Assembly (NCBI RefSeq): GCF_014642655.1
Contig: NZ_BMIR01000018.1
Location: 1 to 64,000 of the forward strand
Length of the DNA: 64,000 nucleotides
Direction of reading: 5' to 3'
DNA from: Pullulanibacillus camelliae
GTDB lineage: Bacteria > Bacillota > Bacilli > Bacillales > Sporolactobacillaceae
The translations under genes were made by a program, and so were the position numbers. Under the pieces are notes generated by a model, which was given only the letters and a program-made list of their open reading frames with translations, ran no database searches and was not told the DNA's origin. Shown here one piece after another: positions 42,275 through 52,037 of this stretch; within the stretch, counting starts at the first letter, position 1, and each line of letters begins with the position of its first letter.

Positions 42275-45211
42275 TTATTTTGTTGTTAAATGAATATAGT
42301 CCGATCGATGCCATTTACGTTCGACTTCAACACCATTTTGCGGATGGCGTTTTTTGTCCCGTGGATTGGTTTTAGGTAATGGCGTTTTGCCTTTATTGCT
42401 TAGGACCTCCATACGAACCTTCGTCTGTTTGTAGGCGGGCGTGTTGGTTCGACTATCGTAGATAGGCCCTGTTAAGAAGTTGATAGCAGACTCTTTGTTC
42501 ACTGAATTCATCGGCAAGAATAATTCGTTTTTCTGAACGCGATCTGTCACAAGCGCATTTAATTTGACAGCACCGAAAGGCGAGATGAGACGGACGAGAG
42601 CGCCATCTTCTAACCCGCGTTCTTCGGCGAGTTCTGGAGACACTTCAACAAAAATTTCTGGAACCTTCGCTTGGATACCCTTTGATTTATTCGTCAGGTT
42701 GCCTTCATGGAAGTGTTCGAGCATGCGTCCATTATTGATGTGAAGGTCAAATTCTTCTGCAAATGAATAGGGCTCTACCCAATCAGAAAGGGCGAAGCGG
42801 GCCTTTTTGTCTGGAAAATTAAAGCCGTCTTCATAAAGTAGTGGCGTGCTTTCGCCATCATGACTTCCCCAAAGGAAACTATTCCAGCCTTCAAGCGTTT
42901 CATAGTTTGCTTTAGCAAAAATAGGGGAGAGGCTGGCCATCTCAGCAAAAATCTCACTTGGGTGTTGATAGCCCCAATCCGCCCCTAGACGCTTAGCAAT
43001 TTCTTGCACGATCCACCAATCTGGCTTAGAATCGCCAAGGTTAGGTAGGGCTTGATATAATCTTTGCACGCGGCGTTCTGTATTTGTAAACGTTCCATCT
43101 TTTTCAAGAGAAGGCGCTGCAGGTAAGATGACATCGGCATATTGGGCCGTTCTTGAAAAGAAGATGTCCTGAACAACAAAGAAATCAAGCTCTGATAATA
43201 CTTTGTCTACATGATTGCTATCCGCATCGACAAGAGCCATATCTTCACCCACGAGATACATTGCTTTCATTTTGCCTTCTGAGATGGATTGCAGCATGTT
43301 GATATTGTCGAGACCGGGCTTGTTGTCAATAGGCACACCATAAGCCGCCTCGAATTTTGCGCGAGCTTCGTCATCCTCTACATGTTGATAGCCTGGAAGC
43401 CAGCCGGGGAGGGTTCCCATGTCACAAGCCCCTTGGACATTATTGTGCCCGCGAAGAGGGTAGGCGCCGGCACCTGGGCGACGATAGTTTCCTGTTGCTA
43501 ACAATAAGTTAGAAATAGCGGCTGAGGTATCTGAACCTCCGTTGTTTTGTGTCACACCCATACCCCAAAGGATACAGGTTCCATCGGCATCACGAATCAT
43601 TTCAGCAATAGCAATCAGTGTTTCTTTGGAAATTCCAGTGATATTTTCAGCGTATTCAAGTGTATATTTTTCAAGGATGTCTTTGTATTCAGAGAAGAAT
43701 TTAACATTCTCATCAATGAAACCTTGGTCATGCCAGCCTTGTTGGATCATATAACGGGTGACCGCCATTAGCCAGACTTGATCGGTGCCCTGTTTGGGAC
43801 GGATGAAGAGATCTGAGCGTTCAGCCATTTCATTTTTGCGAACATCTGAAACGATCAGCTTTTGTCCATGTAATTTATGTGCGCGTTTCACCCGTGTGGC
43901 TAGGACAGGATGCCCTTCTGCTGGGTTAGCCCCGACGATAATGACAAGACCTGCTTGAGCAATATCTTTAATCGTCCCAGCATCGCCACCCATTCCCACT
44001 GTGCGCATTAACCCGTCGGTAGCAGGTGACTGACAGTACCGTGAGCAATTATCAACATTATTCGTTTCAAAGACTTGACGTGCTAGTTTTTGAATTAAGT
44101 AGTTTTCCTCGTTAGTGATCTTGGATGAGGAAATGAGACCTACAGAATCCTTTCCGTATTGGCTCTTAATTTCTCCAAGTCTTTGGGCTACTAAGGTTAG
44201 TGCCTCTTCCCAGCTTGATTCAACAAATTGGCCATTTTTACGGATCAACGGTTTGGTGAGACGTTCCTCAGAGTTGACAAAATCCCAGCCGAATTTCCCT
44301 TTAACACATGTTGATACTGCATTGACAGGACCATCACTTGGCTGGATTTTTAGAATTTCACGGCCTTTGGTCCACACCTCAAAGGTACAGCCGACACCAC
44401 AAAAAGTACAGACGGTTTTTGTCTTTTTCGTCCGTGTCTCACGCATTGCGGCTTCAACCTCTGAAACGGCGAAAATACCACTGTAGCCAGGCTCGACTTC
44501 TTTTACAAGGTCAATCATGGGCTCTAGCATATCGGGTTTTAAGCCAGTCATAAATCCCGCATTACCCAGCATGGATTTCTCCATCAAGGCATTACATGGG
44601 CAGACGGTGACGCATTGGCCACAACTGACACAGGAAGATTCATTGATCGGAACGCCGTCATCCCAAATGACACGCGGACGGTCAGCCTCCCAGTCAATGG
44701 ATAGCGTTTCGTTGACCTGTAGGCTTTGACAGACCTCGACACACTGACCACAAGCAATGCATTGATTGGGATCGTAGCGATAGAACGGATGGGACATGTC
44801 TACTTCACTCGAATCGACCTTTGGCGTATAAGGGTATTTTTGATGCTCGATATTCATGAGCTCTGCGGTGTTATGTAGTTTACAATTCCCATTATTATTG
44901 TCACAGACCGTGCAGTATAAAGAGTGATTAGCAAGCAGGCGATCCATTGCTTCTGTTTGGGATGCCTTTGCTTGTACAGAGTCTAATTTGATATCCATGC
45001 CAGCTTTTACAAGAGTAGAGCACGAGCGCACGAGTTCACCATCCGCTTCAACGATACATGTGTCACACGTTTGGATGGGATCTACAGATGGAAGATAACA
45101 AATTTGTGGATGGGGGATATTGTTTTGATTAATAACCTCAATGATTTTTTCACCTGCATGTGCTTCATATTCCACATCGTTAATTTTGATATGGAAGGTT
45201 GAATCATTCAT
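42275..45211 (-). CDS. fdhA: Formate dehydrogenase catalytic subunit 2 (ForC/YjgC-YrhE type)
   Basis: A 978-aa paralogue of the enzyme at 30394, with the same domain order: [2Fe-2S] ferredoxin-like N-terminus (CYLPSVDPIQTCDTC), CTVCDNNNGNC, CIACGQCVEVCQ, CVSCGQCVTVCPCNAL, then the bis-MGD part (TVCTFCGVGCTFEVW). The active site is Cys393 (CSRYCQSPAT), encoded by TGT. TAAAAGGAGG precedes the ATG. The two copies are similar along their whole length but not recent duplicates. A leader of about 310 nt with a terminator-like hairpin precedes it. Confidence 0.95.
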   Translation of the reverse strand: MNDSTFHIKINDVEYEAHAGEKIIEVINQNNIPHPQICYLPSVDPIQTCDTCIVEADGELVRSCSTLVKAGMDIKLDSVQAKASQTEAMDRLLANHSLYCTVCDNNNGNCKLHNTAELMNIEHQKYPYTPKVDSSEVDMSHPFYRYDPNQCIACGQCVEVCQSLQVNETLSIDWEADRPRVIWDDGVPINESSCVSCGQCVTVCPCNALMEKSMLGNAGFMTGLKPDMLEPMIDLVKEVEPGYSGIFAVSEVEAAMRETRTKKTKTVCTFCGVGCTFEVWTKGREILKIQPSDGPVNAVSTCVKGKFGWDFVNSEERLTKPLIRKNGQFVESSWEEALTLVAQRLGEIKSQYGKDSVGLISSSKITNEENYLIQKLARQVFETNNVDNCSRYCQSPATDGLMRTVGMGGDAGTIKDIAQAGLVIIVGANPAEGHPVLATRVKRAHKLHGQKLIVSDVRKNEMAERSDLFIRPKQGTDQVWLMAVTRYMIQQGWHDQGFIDENVKFFSEYKDILEKYTLEYAENITGISKETLIAIAEMIRDADGTCILWGMGVTQNNGGSDTSAAISNLLLATGNYRRPGAGAYPLRGHNNVQGACDMGTLPGWLPGYQHVEDDEARAKFEAAYGVPIDNKPGLDNINMLQSISEGKMKAMYLVGEDMALVDADSNHVDKVLSELDFFVVQDIFFSRTAQYADVILPAAPSLEKDGTFTNTERRVQRLYQALPNLGDSKPDWWIVQEIAKRLGADWGYQHPSEIFAEMASLSPIFAKANYETLEGWNSFLWGSHDGESTPLLYEDGFNFPDKKARFALSDWVEPYSFAEEFDLHINNGRMLEHFHEGNLTNKSKGIQAKVPEIFVEVSPELAEERGLEDGALVRLISPFGAVKLNALVTDRVQKNELFLPMNSVNKESAINFLTGPIYDSRTNTPAYKQTKVRMEVLSNKGKTPLPKTNPRDKKRHPQNGVEVERKWHRSDYIHLTTK

Positions 45212-45350
45212 AATGCAGCCTCCTTTTAGACGATGTAACCATTGCTGGAATCAGGGATTGACAGAGCTTCAGCTGAAATATTCTCATAGTGAGAAGGCGT
45301 CGATTCCCTTTGAACGAATAAAATTGATTTAAACATCTTAAGCCTTAGAT

Positions 45351-45413
45351 AAAATGAAAAATCCACCATGAACACAAGCTTCTTGATAGAAAGAGTTGTG
45401 TAATCATGGTGGA
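45351..45413 (-). terminator. Terminator-like hairpin in the fdhA2 leader (possible attenuator)
   Basis: On the minus strand TCCACCATG (with TTACACAA) pairs with CATGGTGGA (with TTGTGT) and is followed by TTTTTCATTTT. It lies between the predicted promoter and fdhA2, and no gene upstream needs ending here, so it may control read-through into fdhA2. Confidence 0.6.
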
Positions 45414-45529
45414 ATAGTTGTAATAGCAGAACTTGCTAATCTACCAATCCGGCCAAATCAATTTATGAGTAGTGAAAGATAGAGTCATAACAATGCATTA
45501 TTATAGCTCCATCCCTCATACTGTTAAGT

Positions 45530-45558
45530 ATTATACCTCTAACCTCAAGAAGTTACAA
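45530..45558 (-). promoter_or_regulatory. Predicted sigma-A promoter of fdhA2
   Basis: On the minus strand TTGTAA (45558-45553), a 17-nt spacer and TATAAT (45535-45530). Expected start near 45523, giving a leader of about 310 nt before the fdhA2 ATG at 45211. Confidence 0.65.
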
Positions 45559-45657
45559 TTCAAAATTTATGTGTTACATTGTCAAATGAAATGATTTGTA
45601 AAAAATTTTTTCTGGAGTAAAATGAGAAAAGTATTCTTTTCTTGGGAGTGTCGTGAT

Positions 45658-46002
45658 GTGTCAAAAGTGATTCATGAATTTAACGATATTATCCGAAAGC
45701 TCCGTAAAGATTTTTACGGAAAAGGCCCTGAACGTATACATACTGTATTTGTGGAAAACATGGCTATATCAACATTGTATGGGAATTTAACACCAACAGA
45801 ACTGTTTATTTCAAAAACGGAAGAAGGAAGGGAAATGGTTCACTCGGCGCGAACTAAAATGATTCAGGACATTTACTCAGAAAAGCCGCCTGAAAAAATG
45901 GAAGAACTGGTCGGCGCCAAATTGCTCCATTTGTTCTCGGATATGAAGGTGGAAGAAGATATGGCCATTTCTGTATTCATTTTTGATAAAAATATTACGT
46001 GA
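45658..46002 (+). CDS. DUF2294 family protein
   Basis: A 114-aa protein. The core FYGKGPERIHTVFVENMAIS, followed by LTPTELFISKTEEGREM and ELVGAKLLHLFSDM, matches the DUF2294 family (COG5609). Its function is not established. GTG 45658 has GGGAG (45644-45648) 9 nt upstream; ATG 45622 with GGAG is an in-frame alternative that would add 12 residues. It lies 12 bp before fdhD and is likely co-transcribed with it and moaA. Confidence 0.78.
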   Translation: MSKVIHEFNDIIRKLRKDFYGKGPERIHTVFVENMAISTLYGNLTPTELFISKTEEGREMVHSARTKMIQDIYSEKPPEKMEELVGAKLLHLFSDMKVEEDMAISVFIFDKNIT

Positions 46003-46014
46003 GAGGAATGCGCT

Positions 46015-46824
46015 ATGAAACCGAAAGAAATTCAAAGAGAGATTATCCGTTTCACAAAAGGTGAAAAAGTGTATGAAAAGGATACCATTGTTACGGAATT
46101 TCCTGTCACCGTTAAAATAAATGGCGAAGAATTTGTTACAATGGTATGCACGCCTGAGCATATTGAAGATATGGTCGTTGGATATTTAGCGTCAGAAGGT
46201 GTGATCAAGCGATACGAGGATATAAAAGACATCTGGATTCAGGAGCAGGAAGGCTATGTCCATGTTCATACCCATAAGCTGAATCCCTATTATCAAAATT
46301 TCCAAAACAAGCGTTATATCACGTCTTGTTGTGGGGCCAGTCGCCAAGGCTTTGTCTTTGTCAATGACGCGCTAACAGCCAAAAAAATGAAAGATATCCA
46401 TGTCCGCATGACGCCGGATGATTGCTTCCAGCTGATGAATGACTTACAAAGCTCTGCGCACACCTTTCAAAAAACAGGTGGTGTCCATAATGCTGCGTTA
46501 TGCGACCTCAATGGTGTGATATTAAGCAGAATGGACATCGGCAGGCATAATGCACTTGATAAAATATATGGCTTTTGTCTAAGAAATGGTATCTCAATTA
46601 AAGGGAAAGTCATTGTCTTTAGCGGTCGGATCTCATCAGAAATCTTGCTAAAAGTAGCGAAAATCGGCTGTGAAATGGTACTCTCCAAGTCAGCGCCTAC
46701 AGCGTTAGCCTTAGAATTGGCCGAAGGACTTGGCATTACAACAGTTGGCTTTATTCGTAACGATTCGTTTAATATTTATACGATTCCAGAACGCGTGATT
46801 AATGTCTCGGGAAAGTCTGAATAA
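46015..46824 (+). CDS. fdhD: Formate dehydrogenase accessory sulfurtransferase FdhD
   Basis: A 269-aa protein that passes sulfur from a cysteine desulfurase to Moco, needed for formate dehydrogenase activity. Family motifs: [66 protein letters not shown]. The catalytic cysteine loop is SCCGASR, a form common in Bacilli, rather than the CxxC of E. coli. ATG follows TGAGAGGAATGCGCT. It serves both formate dehydrogenases in the window, as only one fdhD is present. Confidence 0.94.
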   Translation: MKPKEIQREIIRFTKGEKVYEKDTIVTEFPVTVKINGEEFVTMVCTPEHIEDMVVGYLASEGVIKRYEDIKDIWIQEQEGYVHVHTHKLNPYYQNFQNKRYITSCCGASRQGFVFVNDALTAKKMKDIHVRMTPDDCFQLMNDLQSSAHTFQKTGGVHNAALCDLNGVILSRMDIGRHNALDKIYGFCLRNGISIKGKVIVFSGRISSEILLKVAKIGCEMVLSKSAPTALALELAEGLGITTVGFIRNDSFNIYTIPERVINVSGKSE

Positions 46825-46850
46825 AATTGAATGGAGAGGGGGAAAAGATC

Positions 46851-47864
46851 GTGAAGCATGGTGTGTTGGATCAATGGCAGCGCCCGTTACGAGACTTACG
46901 CTTATCTGTAACTGATCGCTGTAATTTTCGTTGCCGTTATTGTATGCCGGCAGAAATTTTTGGGCCGGATTATCCTTTTCTATCATCTGACAGCATTCTC
47001 ACTTTTGAAGAAATGGAACGCTTGACAGCCATATTTGTTGCGTTGGGTGTGCAAAAGGTGAGGATCACCGGGGGTGAACCTTTACTAAGAAAGGATTTGC
47101 CAGAGCTTGTTGCACGTATACATCAGATGGACGGTGTCGAAGATATTGCTATAACGACGAATGGTTCCATGCTTAAGCATCAAGCGCAGGATTTGGTTCG
47201 TGCAGGATTAAAAAGAGTGACCGTCAGTCTTGACTCCTTGAACGATGAACGCTTTCGAGAATTAAACGGAAATAGGGGCAAAGTGAAGCGGGTGCTCGAA
47301 GGGATTCAAGCAGCCGCCGATGCTGGATTAAAAGTCAAAATTAATATGGTTGTCCAAAAAGGGAAAAATGAACAGGATATTTTACCGATGGCAAAATATT
47401 TCAAGGAAAGACAGCATATTCTCCGATTTATAGAATACATGGATGTTGGTAATTCAAACGGTTGGAAGATGGAAGAAGTGGTGACTAAGAAAGAAATATT
47501 GGAAACCATCCATGCTGTCATGCCATTAAAAGCTGTCGATCCTAATTATGTTGGGGAAGTTGCCACGAGATATCAATACGTAGATGATGAGCAGGAAATT
47601 GGCATTATCTCATCTGTTACGGACTCGTTTTGTGCGAACTGCTCGAGGGCAAGAGTGTCGGCAGAAGGAAAGCTTTATACGTGCTTATTCGCTACAAATG
47701 GCTTTGACCTTCGAGAATGCTTGCGTTCAAGCGATGATGATGCCGTCGTCAAACAAAAAATATTTGATGTCTGGAATCACCGGGTCGATCGCTATTCAGA
47801 TGATCGCGCCAATAACCGTGCGCGAAAAAAATCGAAGGTGGAGATGTCTCATATAGGTGGATAA
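46851..47864 (+). CDS. moaA: GTP 3',8-cyclase MoaA (set 2)
   Basis: A 337-aa radical SAM enzyme, paralogue of the gene at 21280. Cluster ligands in [18 protein letters not shown] and C-terminal CANC with [15 protein letters not shown]; ends SHIGG. GTG 46851 is chosen, with GAGAGGGGG 8 nt upstream; the frame is open from TTG 46827. It follows fdhD by 26 bp, placing the first Moco step in the formate dehydrogenase accessory operon. Confidence 0.94.
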   Translation: MKHGVLDQWQRPLRDLRLSVTDRCNFRCRYCMPAEIFGPDYPFLSSDSILTFEEMERLTAIFVALGVQKVRITGGEPLLRKDLPELVARIHQMDGVEDIAITTNGSMLKHQAQDLVRAGLKRVTVSLDSLNDERFRELNGNRGKVKRVLEGIQAAADAGLKVKINMVVQKGKNEQDILPMAKYFKERQHILRFIEYMDVGNSNGWKMEEVVTKKEILETIHAVMPLKAVDPNYVGEVATRYQYVDDEQEIGIISSVTDSFCANCSRARVSAEGKLYTCLFATNGFDLRECLRSSDDDAVVKQKIFDVWNHRVDRYSDDRANNRARKKSKVEMSHIGG

Positions 47865-47884
47865 CTGTTTCAGCAGCCAAAAAG

Positions 47885-47913
47885 AAAGACCAGGCAGGCA
47901 TGCCTAGTCCTTT
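47885..47913. terminator. Bidirectional terminator between moaA and moaC (set 2)
   Basis: AAAGACCAGGCA pairs with TGCCTAGTCCTTT in a short-looped stem between convergent genes. On the minus strand TCTTTTTGG follows. On the plus strand the T-run is weaker. Confidence 0.65.
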
Positions 47914-47926
47914 CAGGATAAGCTTA

Positions 47927-48418
47927 TTATTTTATTTTTTCATGGGTAAAGTCACCGCTTTTGCCACCGGTCTTTTTCACTAAGTATGTCTCAGCAATCA
48001 CCATGGATTTGTCGACGGCTTTACACATATCGTAAAAGGTTAGAGCGGCGATGGAAGCTGCGGTTAAGGCCTCCATTTCGACACCGGTTTGACCTGCGCA
48101 TTTTACAGTCGCTTGAATAATTAAGTCATATCCCTCACTCTTTTTTTCATAGTGAAATGAAAAATCGGTGCCTTGTAAGGCGATGGGATGACACATAGGA
48201 ATGATGTCGGCGGTTTTTTTGGCTCCCATAATCCCTGCGATTTGTGCGACTTGAAGAGGATCACCTTTTTTAATCTGACCGTTCTTAATCGCATCGTATA
48301 GTGCATCAGATAACGAAATCTTGCTTTGCGCGATTGCGGTCCGTTCTGAGACCTGTTTTTGGGAAATGTCAACCATTTTCGGTCTGCCTTCTTCATTCCA
48401 ATGGGAAAAAGTACTCAT
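47927..48418 (-). CDS. moaC: Cyclic pyranopterin monophosphate synthase MoaC (set 2)
   Basis: A 163-aa paralogue of the gene at 18172, with [21 protein letters not shown] and [20 protein letters not shown]. Catalyses the second step of Moco synthesis with MoaA. Last gene of a minus-strand moaB-mobA-moaC operon; AAAAGGAG precedes the ATG. Confidence 0.94.
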   Translation of the reverse strand: MSTFSHWNEEGRPKMVDISQKQVSERTAIAQSKISLSDALYDAIKNGQIKKGDPLQVAQIAGIMGAKKTADIIPMCHPIALQGTDFSFHYEKKSEGYDLIIQATVKCAGQTGVEMEALTAASIAALTFYDMCKAVDKSMVIAETYLVKKTGGKSGDFTHEKIK

Positions 48419-48440
48419 GCTATGACTCCTTTTTCAGGCG

Positions 48441-49019
48441 TTATTGCTGACGTAGCCAGTCCTGCCTTGTATTAATATTAATAAAAACCTTATCATCTTT
48501 AGAAAAGGTTGGGTTTAAGACGTTAATCCGATCAAATAATAATCCGATTTTCCGTTCGCCATTTTCGACTAATTGCTGCATAACTTTAAGGGTGCGGCGG
48601 TGATAAAGGGCAAATAAAGGCTGCCTTCTGCCATCTTGGATCGGCACGATAGCATCCACGCCATTGTGAGCTGTAAAGGTGATCAGTTCCCTTACAAACT
48701 CGGGTGTAATGAAGGGTGCGTCACTGGATAAGACAGCAAACCAATCAGCTGTTTGTTCATGTAACATTACATTAGTAATGGCATATAAGGGCCCCTGGTA
48801 AGTGTGACGATCATTTTCGCAAACATATTGGACATCTTTGCGCTGAAACATTGGCAATAGGTCATGATTTGTCGCAATGATAAGCGGTGATAGGTGATTG
48901 GCTTTTAAAGCGTCCAAACTATGTTCATAGAAATGTTTGCCTTTATAGCTTTCAAACATTTTCGGTTTTCCGTATCGCGACGATTTTCCACCTGCGAGTA
49001 TAACACCTGCGATCATCAT
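48441..49019 (-). CDS. mobA: Molybdenum cofactor guanylyltransferase MobA
   Basis: A 192-aa enzyme that joins GMP to Moco to make the guanine-dinucleotide form required by NarG and both formate dehydrogenases. The GTP-binding start AGVILAGGKSSRYGKPKM, SSDAPFITPEFV and RRQPLFALYHR are diagnostic. The ATG at 49019 overlaps the moaB stop (TAATG). It is the only mobA in the window, so both Moco sets depend on it. Confidence 0.93.
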   Translation of the reverse strand: MMIAGVILAGGKSSRYGKPKMFESYKGKHFYEHSLDALKANHLSPLIIATNHDLLPMFQRKDVQYVCENDRHTYQGPLYAITNVMLHEQTADWFAVLSSDAPFITPEFVRELITFTAHNGVDAIVPIQDGRRQPLFALYHRRTLKVMQQLVENGERKIGLLFDRINVLNPTFSKDDKVFININTRQDWLRQQ

Positions 49020-49510
49020 TAGCGATGTAATTCCTCTACAAAATGCTGCATAGTGGGGAGGATGAGTTTTTGCATCGCTAGTTTTACAGCGTTGGTGGAG
49101 CCGGGCAGTGCGTAAATCGCGGTTTCTCCACAACTGCCAGCAATCGCCCGACTAAACATCGCACGTGCACCGATATCATCATAGCTTAACGAACGAAATA
49201 ATTCACCGAATCCATACATTTCTTTGTCAAGCAATGCTGAAATGGCTTCATATGTAACGTCTCTAGGTGAAAAACCGGTGCCGCCATTTAAAATGACAAC
49301 TTGAATAGCAGCCTCCTCGCACCAAGATTGGAGAGTAGAGGTAATATCTTGAAGCTCATCTTTCACAATTTTATAATCGACAATCTTGTGCTGATGTGCT
49401 TGTAGACTTTGAATGATGGCTTGACCACTTTTATCTGTATCAACGTTTCTTGTATCACTCACGGTTAAAATAGCAGCTGCTATTTGCAAAGTTTGATTGG
49501 ATTCCTGCAT
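49019..49510 (-). CDS. moaB: Molybdopterin adenylyltransferase MoaB/MogA-type
   Basis: A 163-aa protein of the MoCF-binding family that adenylates molybdopterin before molybdate insertion by MoeA. Motifs: AILTVSDTRN, ILNGGTGFSPRDVTYEAI, RAIAGSCGETAIYALPGSTNAVK. ATG 49510 with AAGGAG 10 nt upstream is preferred to GTG 49519. Only copy in the window. Confidence 0.92.
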   Translation of the reverse strand: MQESNQTLQIAAAILTVSDTRNVDTDKSGQAIIQSLQAHQHKIVDYKIVKDELQDITSTLQSWCEEAAIQVVILNGGTGFSPRDVTYEAISALLDKEMYGFGELFRSLSYDDIGARAMFSRAIAGSCGETAIYALPGSTNAVKLAMQKLILPTMQHFVEELHR

Positions 49511-49689
49511 CGGTAGCACACTCCTTGTAAGACAATAGGCATAAGGCGAACCTTGTACCTTTTCATTCTAATATATTATGACATGGATTATACATAAAGT
49601 CATTGTGTTAAATACTGAGCAATAAGAGGAATCAAAAAAGAAGATGACCTATTGGGGCTAAAAAGAAGTTTCAGTGAGGGGGCAGTTCC

Positions 49690-50727
49690 ATGAAAGGAAG
49701 GATGAGCATGCAGGCGCGCTATTCGCGACAGCGTCTTTTTAATAAAATTGGTGAACACGGTCAACAAGCGATCATGGACAAGCATGTATTGATAGTCGGT
49801 ATGGGGGCCTTAGGGAGTACAGCAGCCGAAGCTTTCGCTCGTGCAGGAGTTGGCAAACTAACCGTTATCGATAGAGATTATGTGGAATGGAGCAATCTGC
49901 AGCGCCAGCAGCTCTATGGTGAACAAGAGGCAATAGAACAAACCCCAAAAGCTATCGCTGCGCAGCGCCGCTTAGAACAAATCAATTCAGACGTACAGCT
50001 TCAAGCCTTGGTGGCTGACGCGACAATGGAGATTTTGGAGCCTTTATTTCAAGAGGTGGATGTTGTCATTGATGGGACGGATAACTTTGATAGCCGGTTT
50101 ATCTTAAATGATCTTTCACAAAAACACCGCGTGCCATGGATTTATGGGTCTTGCGTTGGGAGCTATGGAGCGACATTTACGATTATTCCTGGACATACCC
50201 CTTGTCTTCACTGTTTATTAAAACAAATGCCTGTAGGCGGAGCGACGTGTGACACGGTGGGAATTATTAGCCCTACAGTGCAAATGGTGGCTAATCATCA
50301 AGTGGTGGAGGCAATGAAGCTTCTTGTCGGAGATGAGGAGGCGATGCGCGCAACCTATCTCACCTTCGATCTATGGAAAAACCAATATAATAGCTTTCAT
50401 GTGGATAAAATGAAGGATAATACCTGTCCGTCATGTGGCGAGCAACGAACCTATCCTTATCTATCCTATGAAAATCAAATCAAAACGGAAGTGTTGTGTG
50501 GGAGAGATACAGTGCAAATTAGACCAGCGCCGCTTAGACAATATGATTTCAATCAGCTCGAAACCCAACTGCAGCACTATGGAAAAATCAATAAGAATCC
50601 CTATTTATTATCATGTCAATTAACGAATGCGCATCGTCTCGTTGTTTTTAAGGATGGTCGAGCGTTTATTCACGGAACGAAAAATATCGAAGAGGCTAAG
50701 CGCATTTACCATCGTTTACTTGGATAA
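49690..50727 (+). CDS. moeB: Molybdopterin-synthase adenylyltransferase MoeB (set 2)
   Basis: A 345-aa paralogue of the gene at 15605, with GMGALGSTAAEAF, DRDYVEWSNLQRQQLYG, CLHC and CPSC zinc pairs, and the same C-terminal domain (VLCGRDTVQIRP ... IHGTKNIEEAKR). ATG 49690 has GAGGGGG 7 nt upstream; ATG 49708 with AAGGAAGG upstream is also plausible and would begin just before the conserved RYSRQ. First gene of a co-directional run through modB. Confidence 0.92.
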   Translation: MKGRMSMQARYSRQRLFNKIGEHGQQAIMDKHVLIVGMGALGSTAAEAFARAGVGKLTVIDRDYVEWSNLQRQQLYGEQEAIEQTPKAIAAQRRLEQINSDVQLQALVADATMEILEPLFQEVDVVIDGTDNFDSRFILNDLSQKHRVPWIYGSCVGSYGATFTIIPGHTPCLHCLLKQMPVGGATCDTVGIISPTVQMVANHQVVEAMKLLVGDEEAMRATYLTFDLWKNQYNSFHVDKMKDNTCPSCGEQRTYPYLSYENQIKTEVLCGRDTVQIRPAPLRQYDFNQLETQLQHYGKINKNPYLLSCQLTNAHRLVVFKDGRAFIHGTKNIEEAKRIYHRLLG

Positions 50728-50741
50728 AAGGAGTGAGAGCA

Positions 50742-52037
50742 ATGGTTGAAAGAAGACAACCTATATTAGTAAGTGAAGCAGTCAGTAGAGTGATGCACTA
50801 TGCCAAGCATGGTACAAAAGAAACCGTCTCGATTACAGAGGCTTCAGGCAGATATTTAGCCGAGGATTTAATCGCTGCCCATGATGTTCCCTCTTTTGAT
50901 CGCTCACCTTATGATGGCTTTGCGCTGCGATCGGTCGATACACAAGAGGCAAGCTTTGACCATCCGGTTACCTTTGAGGTAGTAGGTGCCATCGGTGCTG
51001 GCTATGTGCATGAAGGAACGGTTGAAGCGATGCAGGCGGTACGCGTGATGACCGGCGCCGCTCTGCCCAAGGGCTGTGACTGTGTCGTGAAGTTTGAGCT
51101 GACAAAAGAGTTTAAAGAAAATGATAAAGATTTTATGACCATAAAAAAACCTTTTGCTGCTGGAGAAAATGTTTCTTTTCAGGGTGAAGATACGAAAAAG
51201 GGGACAAGCCTAGCGAAACAAGGCACCTATATCAATCCAGGCATCGCTGCGTTACTGGCAACTTTTGGCTATCGTGAAGTCCCGGTCGCCAAAAAGCCGC
51301 TTGTTGGGGTTATTGCAACAGGCAGTGAGTTATTAGAGGTGGACCAGCCCCTTGAACCTGGAAAGATTCGCAATAGTAATGCTTATATGATGATGGCACA
51401 AATCGAAAGAGCAGGTGGTGAGGTCAAATATTTTGGCCAGCTTAGTGATGATTTTGACGCCTGTTTGAATGCAGTTAAAGGGGCACTTGCAAAAGTGGAT
51501 GTTTTAATCACGACAGGCGGCGTTTCAGTTGGTGATTTTGATTACTTACCAGCGATTTATGAGAGATTGGGGGCTACGGTGCTTTTTAATAAAGTCGCGA
51601 TGAGACCGGGAAGCGTAACGACGGTTGCCGAATTAAATGGTCAATTATTGTTTGGGTTATCCGGTAACCCTTCTGCCTGCTATGTGGGCTTTGAACTGTT
51701 TACCCGCCCGGTGCTTCAGACTTTTTTATATAATAAAGCGCCCCATCTGCAAAATATCAAGGCATTATTGGGAGAAGACTTTGAAAAAGCTAACCCATTT
51801 ACTCGTTTTATTCGTGGAACACTAGCGTATGATCGAGAAGGGCACTGTATTGTCACGCCATCAGGCTTTAATAAGTCCAATGCAGTGGCTTCACTTGCTG
51901 AAACCAATGTTTTAATTGTGATTCCAGCAAAGACAAAGGATTATCAGCGCGCAAGTTTAGTTGATGCCTTATTGGTTGAAGCGGTGCAAGGAAGTGAATG
52001 GCCTTGGGACAATGTCGTTCTATCTTACAGATCGTAG
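50742..52037 (+). CDS. moeA: Molybdopterin molybdenumtransferase MoeA (set 2)
   Basis: A 431-aa paralogue of the gene at 18693. Recognised by VPSFDRSPYDGFALRS, MTGAALPKGCDCVVKFE, GENVSFQGEDT, TTGGVSVGDFDYLP and GNPSACYVGFELF. ATG 50742 has AAAGGAG 8 nt upstream (GTG 50733 lies in the RBS). Its end overlaps mobB by 40 nt, longer than the 16-nt overlap in set 1. Confidence 0.94.
   Translation: MVERRQPILVSEAVSRVMHYAKHGTKETVSITEASGRYLAEDLIAAHDVPSFDRSPYDGFALRSVDTQEASFDHPVTFEVVGAIGAGYVHEGTVEAMQAVRVMTGAALPKGCDCVVKFELTKEFKENDKDFMTIKKPFAAGENVSFQGEDTKKGTSLAKQGTYINPGIAALLATFGYREVPVAKKPLVGVIATGSELLEVDQPLEPGKIRNSNAYMMMAQIERAGGEVKYFGQLSDDFDACLNAVKGALAKVDVLITTGGVSVGDFDYLPAIYERLGATVLFNKVAMRPGSVTTVAELNGQLLFGLSGNPSACYVGFELFTRPVLQTFLYNKAPHLQNIKALLGEDFEKANPFTRFIRGTLAYDREGHCIVTPSGFNKSNAVASLAETNVLIVIPAKTKDYQRASLVDALLVEAVQGSEWPWDNVVLSYRS

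Noticed and set aside
44115-44486. 123-codon plus-strand open frame within fdhA2
   Set aside because: Antisense shadow of the formate dehydrogenase gene with no start signal.
46320-46360. FdhD missing its catalytic CxxC
   Set aside because: The SCCGxSR loop is the usual form in Bacilli FdhD proteins and keeps the essential cysteine.
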